Assembly (NCBI GenBank): GCA_030063045.1
Contig: JAQSEB010000003.1
Location: forward strand, 62,001 to 126,000
Reading direction: 5' to 3'
Source: Pratylenchus scribneri
Lineage: Eukaryota; Nematoda; Chromadorea; Rhabditida; Pratylenchidae
Length of the DNA: 64,000 nucleotides
Both the position numbers and the translations under genes were made by a program. The notes beneath the pieces are model-generated. The model saw nothing but the letters and a program-made list of their open reading frames with translations, ran no database searches and was not told the origin of the DNA. Shown here piece after piece: positions 33,801-45,000 of the stretch; position 1 is the first letter of the stretch, and the number at the start of each line of letters is the position of its first letter.

Positions 33801-35585
33801 TCTTATTATACCGATACCAATATATATAGAGCGCTTCTAGATGTGTCGATTGCCTATAGACCTGCGTCAAAATTGAATGTATCAAACGGTCAAAACCATA
33901 TTTGGTTCATAGCTCCTTTTTGGTTTTGATCTGAACTCGACAATCTATAGGCCAATCGAAGCATCTTAATGAGTTCTAACAAATGGTATAAGATATATAT
34001 GGTCTAATATTAGGTATTTAAAAGTTATAAGAGATAGGCAGAATAATCCAATCTTTCAAGGGGATAACTTTTTCGGCAAAAATTGTCTTCTCATTCTTCT
34101 CAATAGGTAATATAGAAGCTATAGAAACAAACTTCATCAAGAATTTCTTGAGTTGCTCCATCGGTGAAAAAATGATTGCATTCAAGTATTGTAGTGTTCA
34201 GCGTTTTCTTCATGTCGATTGGGAGCAAAATTAGGCCATCCTAATTTACATTTTAAATTAATCAAAATTAAAAAAAAGGTTAACTTCTTCCAAATTTTTA
34301 TAAGCAATGTCTATATAAAGGTCATAGAGAGGACGCCATTCGAATTGGAGGTCTTTTCTGGATAACAAGGTTTTTCGAGATAGCAATGTGGACATTGTTC
34401 CAGCGATGACTTTAACCACACGATAGTCCAAATTTTTCATTGTTAATGCTTCATACAGCATTTTGAGAATGTTGATGTGGTCGGTTTTGGTAAAACGATA
34501 TGAATAAAGCTGGATGAACCTGAAGGAATGAGCAAATAGAGAATTATTGACCCAATGATCAAAATTAATGATATCGTTCTCGTTCATATATATTTACATA
34601 TTTTGGGTTTTATGCTACCTAGATAGGCGAAAATTTTAAACTCGGCTTGAATATGCTATATAATTTATAAATAATAATGATAATGAATTAAAAGTCCTAT
34701 AGTCCATTGTTGGTGTGAAGATATATTTGAGGAAGCGACTTATGGATGGGCATGAAACGGTCTAGTGTCGGTGGTGTAATTAATAATGCTGCATAAAAAT
34801 TTGTATAACATTTTATTGGACATAAAATTATTATAAAATGAATCAAAATCATTCAACAATATAGGGTATTTCCTGAATGTGACTAAAGTTTGCTTTAATT
34901 AAAATTGTGATTTTTGGCCATTTTTGCCATAATTGCTAAATATTCAATGCCAGTGCTTTTGATGTCATTTCTAACTAATTATATGTCCAACAAAATGCTG
35001 TATAAATTGACTCAGCAATATTAATATTATCGACACTAGAATAGACAGTTTCAATATTTTGCATCCTTAATTGTTGTAGAATATGGGAAGGATTTCAAGA
35101 GGCCAACCGAAAATTTCAAAGTTTCAGCCCAAAAAATTTCTTTACCGATCCAATTCATGCACCCAATAAATCAGTCCAGGCCTGGCATCACGCATCAATA
35201 CTGAGTAGGCCAGGCCGGCCTTTATATGTGCAAAATATAAATCTGCTTCCTCATTCGATTCCTTATGATATGGGAGCAGTTGATGCTGCCAAATTGTCCG
35301 CTGGAATCTTGTTTCTCCTTCTTCTGTGGAGAGTTTGGGGATTTTGTAGGGCCTGCATTCCTATTATAAACCTGGAATTTCTATCGCATCAATGTCAAAT
35401 TCATCTTCTTCGGCTGTAGCCATTTCTATATCGTTTTGTTGATTGTTAGATGCTTCTTCTTTAAAATTGTAGTCACAATCCTCTTCGTCGATTTCGCTGT
35501 TTTCCTCCGAAATACTTTCCTCGGAAAAATATGAGGAAGAATCGTAAGAATCCACGTTTACTGAACTTATTATGGGATCAATCAA
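21856..35585 (-). CDS. psme4: Proteasome activator PA200/Blm10 (PSME4 orthologue)
   Basis: HEAT-repeat cap of the 20S proteasome, nuclear in vertebrates. Twenty-five exons on the minus strand sum to 1,893 aa (human PA200 1,843): 35585-35372, 35323-35146, 34519-34285, 34240-34133, 33621-33422, 33371-33186, 32771-32603, 32557-32385, 32210-31955, 31431-31129, 31041-30873, 30192-28431, 27643-27562, 27513-27454, 27403-27293, 27162-27085, 25677-25498, 25452-25358, 25299-25053, 24098-23965, 23919-23818, 22942-22799, 22751-22594, 22415-22180, 21957-21856. Similarity runs end to end, for example [43 protein letters not shown] and the C-terminus [15 protein letters not shown]. The final residues YYV fit the YYX tail that docks into the 20S ring. 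The N-terminus is a distinct acidic Asp/Glu/Ser stretch. Several introns are 45-49 bp; others hold at least seven MITE-type insertions. Confidence 0.95.
23105..23645. mobile_element. Second composite palindrome with GGCAAAAGAACCCAA units (PSME4 intron)
   Basis: It has the same structure as 18938-19475: TTTTTTTTGCCGAAAGATTTG at the left, a family A core, then about seven CTCGGCAAAAGAACCCAAAT units at the right. The two copies lie 4 kb apart and differ in the number of minisatellite units. This copy is in the PSME4 intron 22943-23817. Confidence 0.7.
24325..24530. mobile_element. Palindromic family C copy (PSME4 intron)
   Basis: GATAATCTAGGACCACCAGA at the left mirrors CTAGTCCTGGATAATC at the right. 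The internal blocks GGGTTCCCCTTATGGG and ACTGGATGACCAATAGGGGC match the family C copy at 11858-12035. Confidence 0.5.
24573..24925. mobile_element. Palindromic family B copy (PSME4 intron)
   Basis: A near-complete hairpin of about 340 bp. The arm CGACACTTGCGGACGAAATG, TAAAACTGGAGTGGCATTG, TAGGCATAAAATTAGC, ATGACATCAAATGGTTT returns in reverse complement after a short centre (GTTGATTTAATTAAAATTGC). The terminal CGCAAGTGTCG is repeated at the right edge. A diverged copy lies at 34735-35055. Confidence 0.75.
25728..26378. mobile_element. hAT-like MITE, 651 bp, TSD GTTATCAG (PSME4 intron)
   Basis: The ends are perfect inverted repeats: TAGGGTTGCGATAGTTATGT at the left and its complement at the right, extending to about 25 bp. 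The exact 8-bp direct repeat GTTATCAG flanks the element (25720-25727, 26379-26386), as expected for hAT transposition. The interior is AT-rich with repeated AATATGTA blocks and a B-box-like GATTCGAACTC near 25954. There is no transposase. Confidence 0.85.
26482..26941. mobile_element. hAT-like MITE, 460 bp, TSD GAGCCATC (PSME4 intron)
   Basis: The ends are CAGGGTGACCGTTT and AAACGGTCACCCTG, the right one followed by an extra CCCTG. The exact 8-bp direct repeat GAGCCATC flanks the element at 26474-26481 and 26942-26949. The interior is rich in GCCACATTTT units. It contains the minus-strand motif GGCCGCGCAGCGAAAAATT near 26650-26668, shared with other hAT elements here. Confidence 0.85.
27700..28410. 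mobile_element. Foldback family A copy interrupted by a hAT MITE (PSME4 intron)
   Basis: The left arm has CATTTAATTTGTC, GTTTGTCCTATA, ATAGAGCTCTTC and AGACACATCGAATG. The right arm has TTTTCGGTTCAAAAC, AATGTATCGATTGGG and GGTCTAGGATAAGAC. A 388-bp hAT-like element (27872-28259) splits the palindrome at its centre. Confidence 0.65.
27872..28259. mobile_element. hAT-like MITE, 388 bp, nested in family A
   Basis: The ends are CAGAGGTCCCA and TGGGACCTCTG. The flanking octamers ATTTAAAC (27864-27871) and GTTTAAAC (28260-28267) differ at one base, consistent with an 8-bp target duplication. The interior has AAAGTACAAATCTTTAAA units and two copies of a GCCGCGCAGCGAAAAATTT-type motif (28053-28071 and a variant near 28084). 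It resembles the nested element at 52033-52500. Confidence 0.82.
30225..30530. mobile_element. Foldback family A copy (PSME4 intron)
   Basis: TTTAATTTGGCGAAAAGC, GTTTATCCTAGAACC, ATAAATCTCTTCGAGC and the reverse arm AATGTGTCTTGATGAAC are recognisable. The copy is diverged but palindromic, in the intron between the exons starting at 30873 and ending at 30192. Confidence 0.6.
30520..30770. mobile_element. Palindromic family D inside family A-type ends
   Basis: The left end ATTTAATTTGTCGAAAAG and the right end CTTTTCGACATTTTAAATAT are inverted. Between them lies a block starting GGCCATATAACTTGGCCCAG with CCTAGCCC-rich sequence. The same inner block occurs at 43616-43787 and in fragments at 24215-24290, 56385-56450 and 58530-58575. 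The CCTA-rich part is not telomeric. Confidence 0.5.
32907..33088. mobile_element. hAT-like MITE, 182 bp, TSD ATATAAAT (PSME4 intron)
   Basis: The ends TAGAGACCGGCA and TGCCGGTCTCTA are perfect inverted repeats. The exact 8-bp duplication ATATAAAT flanks the element (32899-32906, 33089-33096). The interior consists of GGATCCGG/CCGGAATCCGG repeats. Confidence 0.85.
33790..34060. mobile_element. Foldback family A, diverged copy (PSME4 intron)
   Basis: GAGCGCTTCTAGATGTGTCG, TATCAAACGGTCAAAACC, TTTGGTTCATAGCTCC and the reverse arm CAATCGAAGCATCTTAATGA show the family A plan in degenerate form. Confidence 0.5.
34735..35055. mobile_element. Palindromic family B, diverged copy (PSME4 intron)
   Basis: GGGCATGAAACGGTCTAGTG, AACATTTTATTGGACATAAA, then TTTAATTAAAATTGTGATTT, then TGATGTCATTTCTAACTAAT and TCGACACTAGAATAGAC. 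It has the same order as the family B copy at 24573-24925 but with many substitutions. Confidence 0.5.
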
Positions 35586-36700
35586 AAAATAAGTACAAGT
35601 CTAGCTAGCTAAAAGCTAACTAATATATATACTCATACTCAGAAACAAAACCAACAAAATTGGAAACAAACTACAAAATGCTTTTTGTATTTGCATATTT
35701 ATTTTGCGCTTGTCAAAATTACTAAAGAAAATTCAGCTAATTTTAAGCTAATTTAGCATCACTTATTGTTTGGCAGGAAAGTAGCTCAGCTCAAAAGTCA
35801 AGACTCAATCAGCAGTTTTAAAATTATTTTCAATCTCATAGTGGCCACACCTCAAAAATTGATGAAAAATGTTTGTTCCACAATTTATTAAAATATTACG
35901 CGATATTTTGATGACATATTTGAAAGTAATGCCTAGACCTCTCTACCCACGCCAGTTGGAATTGGAATAGAGAATTTTAATTCAATAATTTATTTATTAT
36001 TCCATAATTTAAAAAAGAAATGCCAGAAAAAATTGGGAAATAATATCAAATAAAATGTCAAATTTGGGGATAGCTAAGACAATGCTCTTATTTTTAAATT
36101 TAAAATAGGAACATTTTTTTACCACCAAAATTTCTCTAGCCACCAAAAATGCTTTGTTTACTACCAAAAGAGTTTTGATTTTTATTAAATCAGAAACCGG
36201 TTTTAGACTCCACAATCCGTATACCATTTTGCAGATCTCATCAAGACGCATCGATTGGTATATATTTTGTCATGGTTTGGTCCAAAATTAAGGTGTTAAA
36301 CCGTTTAAACCCTATTTTCGGTTTTTGGTTTTAATCTCTTTAATTTTGGGCCAAACCATGACAAATTATATACCAATCGACGCGACGCCATCTCGATGAG
36401 ATCTACAAAATGGTATAAGGATTGTGGAGTCTAAAATCGGTTTCTGATAATAAAAGTCAAAGCGGCTCACGAACGCTTGTAAAATATCTAAAAATAAAAA
36501 AATGACAATTTGTCCAATTTTTAAATTATTTAGTTTTTGGCATTGTGTCACATTTCGGACGCACATAATTCGTTTAGTATATTTAGAATTTAGTTTAGAT
36601 GTTGAATAAAATTCTGATGATCCAAAAATTTAATTTATTTGAATTTAAAATTTTATTTAATTGATTTTTAATATTCATTTTTATGAATTTATTTTCGACA
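35586..36700. other. Divergent intergenic region PSME4 / sulfite oxidase
   Basis: About 1.1 kb separates the divergently transcribed PSME4 and sulfite oxidase start codons. It should hold both promoters; a TATATATA-like stretch at 35622-35629 precedes PSME4. A foldback family A copy sits at 36180-36455. Otherwise no feature is seen. Confidence 0.45.
36180..36455. mobile_element. Foldback family A, well preserved copy
   Basis: The left arm reads GAAACCGGTTTTAGACTCCA, ATACCATTTTGCAGATCTC, CATCAAGACGCATCGATTGG, TTTGTCATGGTTTGG. The right arm repeats all of these in reverse complement, ending near TCGGTTTCTGAT. It is a compact, near-symmetrical hairpin of about 275 bp, very similar to 49365-49630. 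Confidence 0.75.
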
Positions 36701-39700
36701 ATGATTTGCCACAATTCCAATCAATTTCTTCGTCGGCTTCACTTTATTCGGCCTCTTTTAAGGAATGGAAATTGTTTAATTTTTGGTAAAATTTACATTT
36801 TTTACTGAATATACATTTAAAATAATTTAAAGAATGCGACCAATCATCGAACAGAAGAAAAATTCATACCGATCACCGGCCTGAAATAATCGAGACATTT
36901 TCCAATGGAAAAACCAACCAACCCACTTCCAATTTTACCAAATTCTGTGCCGTGTTGGCCACGGGGGCTTTTCTTTTTGGCATTTATGATAAAAAACGAA
37001 AGAAGGGAGACGAATCAACTTGGCAACTTCCATTTTTCAAAACTGCCTATTTACAACACGAACAACGGCACCCGAATATTTATACCAAAAAAGAAACAGA
37101 AGATTCGTCATTGAAGCCACCCGAACGACCAGATTTACCCATTCTTAGCTTGGAAGAGGTTGAGAAGCATGGCAAAAATTCAGAACGAATATGGGTCACC
37201 TATAAACAGGTGGGTAATTTGATGAGAATTAATTAGTTTAAAAATAGAATATAAGCTAAATTTTTGGAGAAATCCAAATAAAATCCAGCATTAAAAATTT
37301 ACATAATTTGATAATGATAATGAATTTTGCTTCAGGGTGTATACGACATAACGGAATTTGTGGAATCGCATCCTGGGGGCGATAAAATCCTGTTGGCTGC
37401 CGGTGGATCCATTGTAATCTCAAGGGATGGAAAAATATAGTGTAAATATTTTTAAGGAGCCTTTTTGGATGATTTATGCCCAACATAAAACCGAAGAAAT
37501 CATGGAAATGTTGGAGGAATTGAGGATTGGAAGTTTGGCGGACAGCGACTTGCAACGATCAAAACAACAACAAATGGCAAGTTTTTTTTCAAGTATTTGA
37601 ATATAATTTTTTATGGGATCAACAAAAAAAAATATATAATTAATTTTAATATTTTTTTTAGCTCTCCGAAGATGATCCATTCCGACTAGATCCACCGCGC
37701 CATCCCGCTCTATTGGTCAATTCCCAAAAGCCATTCAATGCAGAAACACCGGCCTCCTTGCTGGTTGACAATTTCATTACTCCTAATGAACTTTTCTTCA
37801 TCCGAAATCATATGCCCGTTCCAAAGGTGAGAAGATTTTATAGGGAAAATAATTGATAAAAATAAGCAAAATCATCTAAAGAATATATTTTTCACAATAT
37901 AACTAAATTCATTTTTAAGTTAATTCTGATATTGTTCTAGTTTTTTAATTGATTTGTAAAATTTTATGATTTGTAAAATTGTAATTGCGATTGTAAAATT
38001 GTAATTGTAATTGCGATTGTAAAATTGTAATTGTAATTGCGATTGTAAAATTGTAATTGCGATTGTAAAATTGTAATTGTAATTGCGATTGTAAAATTGT
38101 AATTTGTAATTGCGATTGTAAAATTGTAATTTGTAATTGCGATTGTAAAATTGTAATTGTAATTGCGATTGTAAAATTGTAATTGTAATTGCGATTGTAA
38201 AATTGTAATTGTAATTGCGATTGTAAAATTGTAATTGTAATTGCGATTGTAAAATTGTAATTGCGATTGTAAAATTGTAATTGCGATTGTAAAATTGTAA
38301 TTGTAATTGCGATTGTAAAATTGTAATTGTAATTGCGATTGTAAAATTGTAATTTGTAATTGCGATTGTAAAATTGTAATTGTAATTGCGATTGTAAAAT
38401 TGTAATTGTAATTGCGATTGTAAAATTGTAATTGCGATTGTAAAATTGTAATTGTAATTGCGATTGTAAAATTGTAATTGTAATTGCGATTGTAAAATTG
38501 TAATTGTAATTGCGATTGTAAAATTGTAATTGCGATTGTAAAATTGTAATTGTAATTGCGATTGTAAAATTGTAATTGTAATTGCGATTGTAAAATTGTA
38601 ATTTGTAATTGCGATTGTAAAATTGTAATTGCGATTGTAAAATTGTAATTGTAATTGCGATTGTAAAATTGTAATTGTAATTGCGATTGTAAAATTGTAA
38701 TTGTAATTGTAATTGCGATTGTAAAATTGTAATTGCGATTGTAAAATTGTAATTGTAATTGCGATTGTAAAATTGTAATTGCGATTGTAAAATTGTAATT
38801 GTAATTGCGATTGTAAAATTGTAATTTGTAATTGCGATTGTAAAATTGTAATTTGTAATTGCGATTGTAAAATTGTAATTGTAATTGCGATTGTAAAATT
38901 GTAATTGTAATTGCGATTGTAAAATTGTAATTGTAATTGCGATTGTAAAATTGTAATTGTAATTGCGATTGTAAAATTGTAATTGTAATTGCGATTGTAA
39001 AATTGTAATTGCGATTGTAAAATTGTAATTGCGATTGTAAAATTGTAATTGTAATTGCGATTGTAAAATTGTAATTTGTAATTGCGATTGTAAAATTGTA
39101 ATTGTAATTGCGATTGTAAAATTGTAATTGTAATTGCGATTGTAAAATTGTAATTGCGATTGTAAAATTGTAATTGTAATTGCGATTGTAAAATTGTAAT
39201 TGTAATTGCGATTGTAAAATTGTAATTGTAATTGCGATTGTAAAATTGTAATTGCGATTGTAAAATTGTAATTGTAATTGCGATTGTAAAATTGTAATTG
39301 TAATTGCGATTGTAAAATTGTAATTGCGATTGTAAAATTGTAATTGTAATTGCGATTGTAAAATTGTAATTGTAATTGCGATTGTAAAATTGTAATTTGT
39401 AATTGCGATTGTAAAATTGTAATTGCGATTGTAAAATTGTAATTGCGATTGTAAAATTGTAATTGCGATTGTAAAATTGTAATTGTGATTGTAAAATTGT
39501 AATTGTAAAGTAATTGCGATTGTAAAATTGTAATTGGACAATTTTGTAGATTTTTCCCAATTCGCTGATAATAAAATCCAAAAATTAATTTAATTAATTG
39601 ACTGAATTATACAGACCAATGAAGAAACGCATCGGTTGGAAGTGACTGGCATTGGAATTGACAAAAATTCGCCCATTTCACTGGACATCAAATATTTACG

Positions 39701-41665
39701 TGAAAATTTTGAATCCGTCAAAATTGTTTCCACAATTCAATGGTTTATCCAAATCCTAGTACTCTTTGTAATTCAATAATTTTGCCCTTTTGAGTGCTGG
39801 AAATCGGCGAAATGATATGAACAAATTCAAAAAAGTGCAAGGATTAATGTGGACTGGCACAGCCATTTCCAATGCTGAATGGACTGGATGTCGATTGAGG
39901 GTAAGAAAAGGGTCGGAAATTATTTTAAATTAATATTACCTTTTTTTGGGCCAAAAATTGAAAGATTTTCATCAAAAAATAAATAAAAAATTCTATTTAA
40001 AATAAAAAATTAATATTGACTTTATTATTAATTTTCCATCGATTTTTAGGATATTTTGTTGAATGCCGGTGTTAAACCCGATGACAAACGAATTAAACAT
40101 GTCCAATTCGATGGAGCCGATATGGATTCAACCGGTCACATTTCCAATTTCCATACATAAAAATTCATATTTAAAAATTTTTCTGCAGGCAAATGTTATG
40201 GCGCTTCCATCCCATTTGAGAAGGCAATGAACCACGAAGTCATCATTGGTATTTTAAATCAATTTTTTGAATTAATCCTCAAAATTTCCATCTCGGATAG
40301 CCTATGAAATGAATGGTCGACCATTGCCTCCGGACCATGGTTTCCCATTGCGAGTGATTGCCCCTGGAATTGTTGGGGCCCGGCAAGTCAAATGGCTAAC
40401 GGCAATTCGGACTAGCGAAGAGGAAAGTGAAAGCCATTGGCAAAGGCGGGATTATAAGGTTGAAATTTGTTCAATTTTTGCCATTGGGATTATTCCGAAT
40501 TATTAATTTTAAGGCATTTTCTCCTTCTGTCCAACTTGGCGATCCACTCCCATTCGACACAACACCCGCAATCCAGGTTTAATTTTTAATTTCAATATTT
40601 ATGGGAAAAATAATTCTAAATGAATAATTTTTAAATTATTTGAAAAATTCAATTTGTTCAAAAATGAAAATAAAATTATTATAAAATTAAATTAAATGTT
40701 TAATTATTAATTCTCTGAGAAATTTAAAAGATATTTCAAAAATGGAAATAAAATTATAATTTTTCGGAAATGAAAATACGGCTACTTTTATCAATTTTAT
40801 GACCAAATCACAATCGTTTTACTAATTAAAATTATTACAAACACAGGAATATCCCGTCCAATCAGCAATTTGCGTTCCATCACCGAATGCCAAAATTCCA
40901 CGCGGTGCAAAAACGATCCATGTCAGCGGTTATGCATGGAGCGGAGGAGGAAGAGGTTTATTTTTAATTGGAATTTTGGGGCTAAATTCCATATTTATTT
41001 AAGGCATAATCCGAGTGGAAGTGTCCCCGGATGGTGGGAAAACGTGGAAATGCGCCGAACTGGAGCAGTGCCCTGACCAAGATTTAGAGCACAGTTATGC
41101 ATGGACCCTGTGGAAGGTTGAGTTGCCAATTACGGAGGAACTTCAGCAGAAAGGCCATTTAGAATTGGTTTGAACTTTTTTATTATTATTAGGAAATATT
41201 TAATTTGGCGAAAAGCCCACTGAAAATGTTGAAAAAATTTTTAATGGTTTAGTGGTTTATCTAGACCCACAACCACCATCCACCACTAAGCATTTACCCA
41301 ACCGATACATTTCTACCCGATTTTGCTATATTTTATTTTTAAACTGGTTTTAAACTAGTTTCGAACCAAAAAATAGTTTAACAAAACCGGTTTAAAAACT
41401 TTTAAAACTCTTTAATTTTAAATCAAATCATGATAAAATATGATTTGTGAATGTGTGAGACAAACACATTTTAATAATTTTGGCGTTATTTATTTCAGTG
41501 TTTTTCGTCATATTATATTATTCTTTATTATTTACATATGGTTTTTAGGTCTGCAAAGCAACCGACCGAGCCTACAACACACAACCTGAAAGTCCAAGCG
41601 GAATTTGGAATGTACGCGGTCTTTTACAAAATGCATGGCATCGAGTGGAAGTGATGTTAAATTAA
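36701..41665 (+). CDS. suox: Sulfite oxidase, mitochondrial (cytochrome b5 plus Moco domain)
   Basis: Oxidises sulfite to sulfate in the intermembrane space, passing electrons to cytochrome c. Fourteen exons sum to 604 aa: 36701-36785, 36833-37209, 37336-37413, 37457-37576, 37662-37826, 39615-39742, 39795-39900, 40050-40134, 40189-40248, 40301-40458, 40514-40576, 40847-40955, 41004-41167, 41549-41665. The start exon gives a basic presequence ([15 protein letters not shown]) and joins in phase to a segment with a short hydrophobic stretch. The cytochrome b5 domain shows [16 protein letters not shown] and the second haem His in YAQHKTEE. The Moco domain shows [10 protein letters not shown] and the ligand Cys in QCAGNRR, split across exons 6/7. 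The dimerisation domain shows [11 protein letters not shown] and [11 protein letters not shown]. Human SUOX has 545 aa. The donor after 37576 is GCAAGT. Intron 5 holds a 1.6-kb satellite. Confidence 0.94.
37960..39535 (+). repeat. 20/26-bp satellite array in sulfite oxidase intron 5
   Basis: About 1.57 kb consists of tandem TTGTAATTGCGATTGTAAAA units (20 bp), often extended by an extra TTGTAA (26 bp) or TTTGTAA (27 bp). The minus strand is open in two frames, coding for repeated [12 protein letters not shown] peptides, but the array lies in an intron. The same unit occurs in opposite orientation at 60035-60275. Confidence 0.95.
41195..41470. mobile_element. Foldback family A, partial copy (SUOX last intron)
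   Basis: The left terminus GGAAATATTTAATTTGGCGAA and the inner blocks TTTTTAATGGTTTAGTGG and CTAGACCCACAACC are preserved. The right arm is eroded, leaving AAATCATGATAAAATATGAT. Confidence 0.55.
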
Positions 41666-42015
41666 AGCAGTGTTTGAAGATGAATAAAAATATTAGATGA
41701 CTGACCATTCCATAGTTTTAGATTTTTTTGCCAATTTTTTTTAGATTTTTTGTGATATTTTCTCGTCAATTTTTTAGTTTTTTTTGTGATATTTTCTTAG
41801 ATTTTGCCTTTTTTGATTAATAAATATTCCAGTTTCTTACATTTTTGTGATATTTTTACCTGATTTTACACAAAAATTGATTCATATTTTGCAGTTAATA
41901 AATATTAAACACTCACAAATTACAATTTATTTTATTCGATGCTGAACGAATGCAATTATTCTTTATATATTTGTTAATTTTATTAAATAATTATGACCAA
42001 TTATAATTAAGCAAA

Positions 42016-45000
42016 ATGTTTCCTTCCAATGCTTCAACATTTTGTCGCCGAATTCCAACAACAACATTTTCTTCTGCCAATTATTTAAAAATTAATTCTG
42101 TTGCTGCCACACTCATTCGGCTACAACCATCCTCACTTCCTCATCAGCATCAGCTACAATTTGGAAATGTACGCAGAATGGGAGGAGTTGGCGGCGGTGC
42201 TGGTTTCATGGAACAATATGTGCAAAATATGGAAATTTACATGACAAACAGTTTTTGTTCACAAGCATTTTTGGAGTCCTATCAAGGTTCACTTGGATTT
42301 GAGGGTGCGCCCCATCTTCTCGTCGCCGTAACTCATCCGGGACTAAACTAATTTTAATGGTTTTAGTATCAAATTAAAGAGTAGACTTTTGGCTATCTAA
42401 ATGTAATAATTTTATTAAAATTGGTTCAAAATTGAAGGAGTTATGCTCAAAAAACCACTGATAATTCCGATAATCCCTAGTAAAAGCCCGTTTTAAATGG
42501 TTTTGTGAGCATAATTCCAAAATTTCTGAACCAATTTTAATAAAATTATTACCTTTGGGTGGCCAAGAGCCTGCTCTTTAATTTGTTACTAAAATCATTA
42601 AAATTGATTCAGTCCTTGATGAGTTATTACGAAAGGCGAGACAAATCGGGCTGTAACCCACTAGGGTTTCGCCGGAAGTTCCTGTTCCCGGTGGCCGGAA
42701 GTTCTGACATTTTTGGGGGTTCCGATTCCGGATCAAAAATTGAGATCCGGTTCCGTGTACCGGATCCCAGAACTCAGCTGAGTTCCGGTTCCGGTACAAC
42801 AGAAAATTTTGCACTCCTAAAAATTGGATTTTGTTTCATAAATTGTTGGTTGGAAAACATTTTAAAATGTCAAATTTATCGCTGCGCCCTACGCGGCCAT
42901 TTTTGGCTTAAACTTTGCCCTTCGGGGCAATTTTTGGAAAAATTTTTTCACCCCCAAAAGATGGATTTCAATAATTCCGGGTTTAGGCTTTTTTGAGTTC
43001 CGGTTCCGGTCAAAATCCTGGTTCCGGCGAAATCCTAGTTCCCACATATTTGATTTTCATAAAAAATATTTTTAGGGCTTGCCTCACTCGGCTTGATCAG
43101 CCCAACAGTTGCCGTTTTAGTCACAGCATTGGGCATTCGTGCGCTTACATTCCCGATTTATGTGCAATCAGAGAAGTTGTTTTCGCGGAGACTAACCACT
43201 GGAAATATAATTAGACGACAAGTTTTAGAGGTTTTAATTTTTTCTATATCTAACGAATTCAACAAAAAATCCTCAAACCAAAAATCACTATACCCAAAAT
43301 CCAAGAAAAGAAAATTTTTTGACCAAAAGAATTTAATTAATTAGCAAATACTCAATACCTATCTTCGAAAGCTAAAACCGCCTAACTTTTAGTCCAAAAA
43401 TTTTTTAAGGATCATATTTGACTGAAAAACAAATTATTTAAATTATTAGCCGGTGGTGGGATTCGAACTTTCTCCCTCTAAAATTTTAGGTCTTAAGCAC
43501 TAACCAACTGAGCAAAGCGAGTTGTTTTTTTGAACTGATTTTTGGGACCATCCCCGTTTTTTAGGAAGTCTATTAATTTACAAAAAAAAATGACTAAATT
43601 TACAAATATTTTTTCTTGTCGAAAAATATTATATTTTTAAGGCCATATATAACTTGGCCAAATCAAACTTTTAAAGAATCCCTAACCTTTAGCCCCCTAA
43701 TCCCATCCTGCCCTGAACCGACCCTAAGCCCTAATACCTAGTGATGGCCAAGTTATATGGCCTCAAAAATATAATATTTTTCGACACTAAAGAATTTGGG
43801 TAAATTAATTATTTTTTTGGGTAAATTAAATTATTCAATTTTTTATTTCCAGAAAATATCAAAACACTACAATGTGCCCATCGCACTCGACGAAACCTCG
43901 GGCCAACCAGTGTTAGTGACCAGCAATGCGGTTGTGCAGGAAAAAGCGCAAGAATTACTTCACAACACATTGAAAGATTATGAGAAACAACACAAAATTT
44001 CATTGGGCATTGGCCGAATTTATTGCCTCAAATTTTGTACATTTCCCATTTGGCTTCAAGCTCATATGGGTTTACTGTCGAATGTTTTCGAAAAAAGTTA
44101 GTTTAATATAAATTAGTAAAAAAATTCATTTACGGGTAAATGAAAATTTTTAATCAAAAATCTTTCATAAAATTGGGTAAAAATTCCAAAAATCATTTAT
44201 TTATTTTTAGTTAATGTTGGCCAACGATTTCCGGATCTTTTTTGGATGGAATCCCTCTCAGTGGCCGATCCTTACTACATTTTGCCCGTCTGCGTCCTAA
44301 CAATCTCATTTCTTAATATTTGGGTGAGTTTGAAAATACCTTTTAAGCAAAAAAATTTTAAAAAAATTTTTTTTTATTTAAAAAATTTTTATTTAAAAAA
44401 TTTTTTAATTACAAAATTTTTAAAAAATTAAAAAATTTTTAAAAAATTTAATTAAAAAATTTTTAAAAAATTTAATTAAAAAATTTTAAAAAATTAATTT
44501 AAAAAATTTTTAAAAAATTTAATTAATAATTTTTTAAAAAATTAAAAAATTTTTAAAAAATTTAATTAAAAATTTTTTAAAAAATTAATTAAAATTTTAA
44601 AAAATTAATTAAAAAATTTTTGAAATTTTTCAGGCCCATAAATGGATGTACATTGTGCCTGAAGGCGGCGGTTTAACAAATACCTACTTCTTTAATGGCG
44701 TCCTTCTTTTCATGAATTTCTACATCTTTTGGATGATGAAGGATATGCCGGCCGTAAGAAATTTTTCAAAATAAAATTAAAATATTAAATTCAAAAAGGA
44801 AAATTAAATTCTGGAAATATTTAAGATGTCGAAAAAAAAGTATAGAAATGGCACGCACGAAAATTTAGTGTTTTAAATGGTTTGTCCTAAATGCCAAACC
44901 TAAACCTATATCGAATCGATAGAGCTCGTCAAGGCGCATCGTTTTATGATGATTTAGCCTAGGTTTAAAAACAATTTTGAATTAGTTTTGAACCAAAAAC

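Noticed and set aside
34258..34587. PSME4 start at the ATG near 34587
   Set aside because: Homology to the PA200 N-terminus continues upstream in exons 35146-35323 and 35372-35585, joined in phase; the CAG acceptor at 34520 begins the exon instead.
35324..35371. PSME4 exon 2 extended to the CAG acceptor near 35353
   Set aside because: That acceptor would join exon 1 in the wrong phase. The acceptor at 35324 gives a 48-nt intron in the correct phase.
37920..39581. Two minus-strand open frames of 525 and 553 codons (YNFTIAIT repeats)
   Set aside because: They are products of the 20/26-bp satellite inside sulfite oxidase intron 5, with no homology or start context.
42559..42996. 145-codon plus-strand open frame
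   Set aside because: It lies across the hAT-like MITE at 42662-43037 and its GGTTCCGG repeats inside a COX18 intron.
43445..43530. Functional tRNA gene on the minus strand
   Set aside because: A and B boxes are present, but the acceptor stem does not pair and the variable region is irregular, so it is listed only as a relic.
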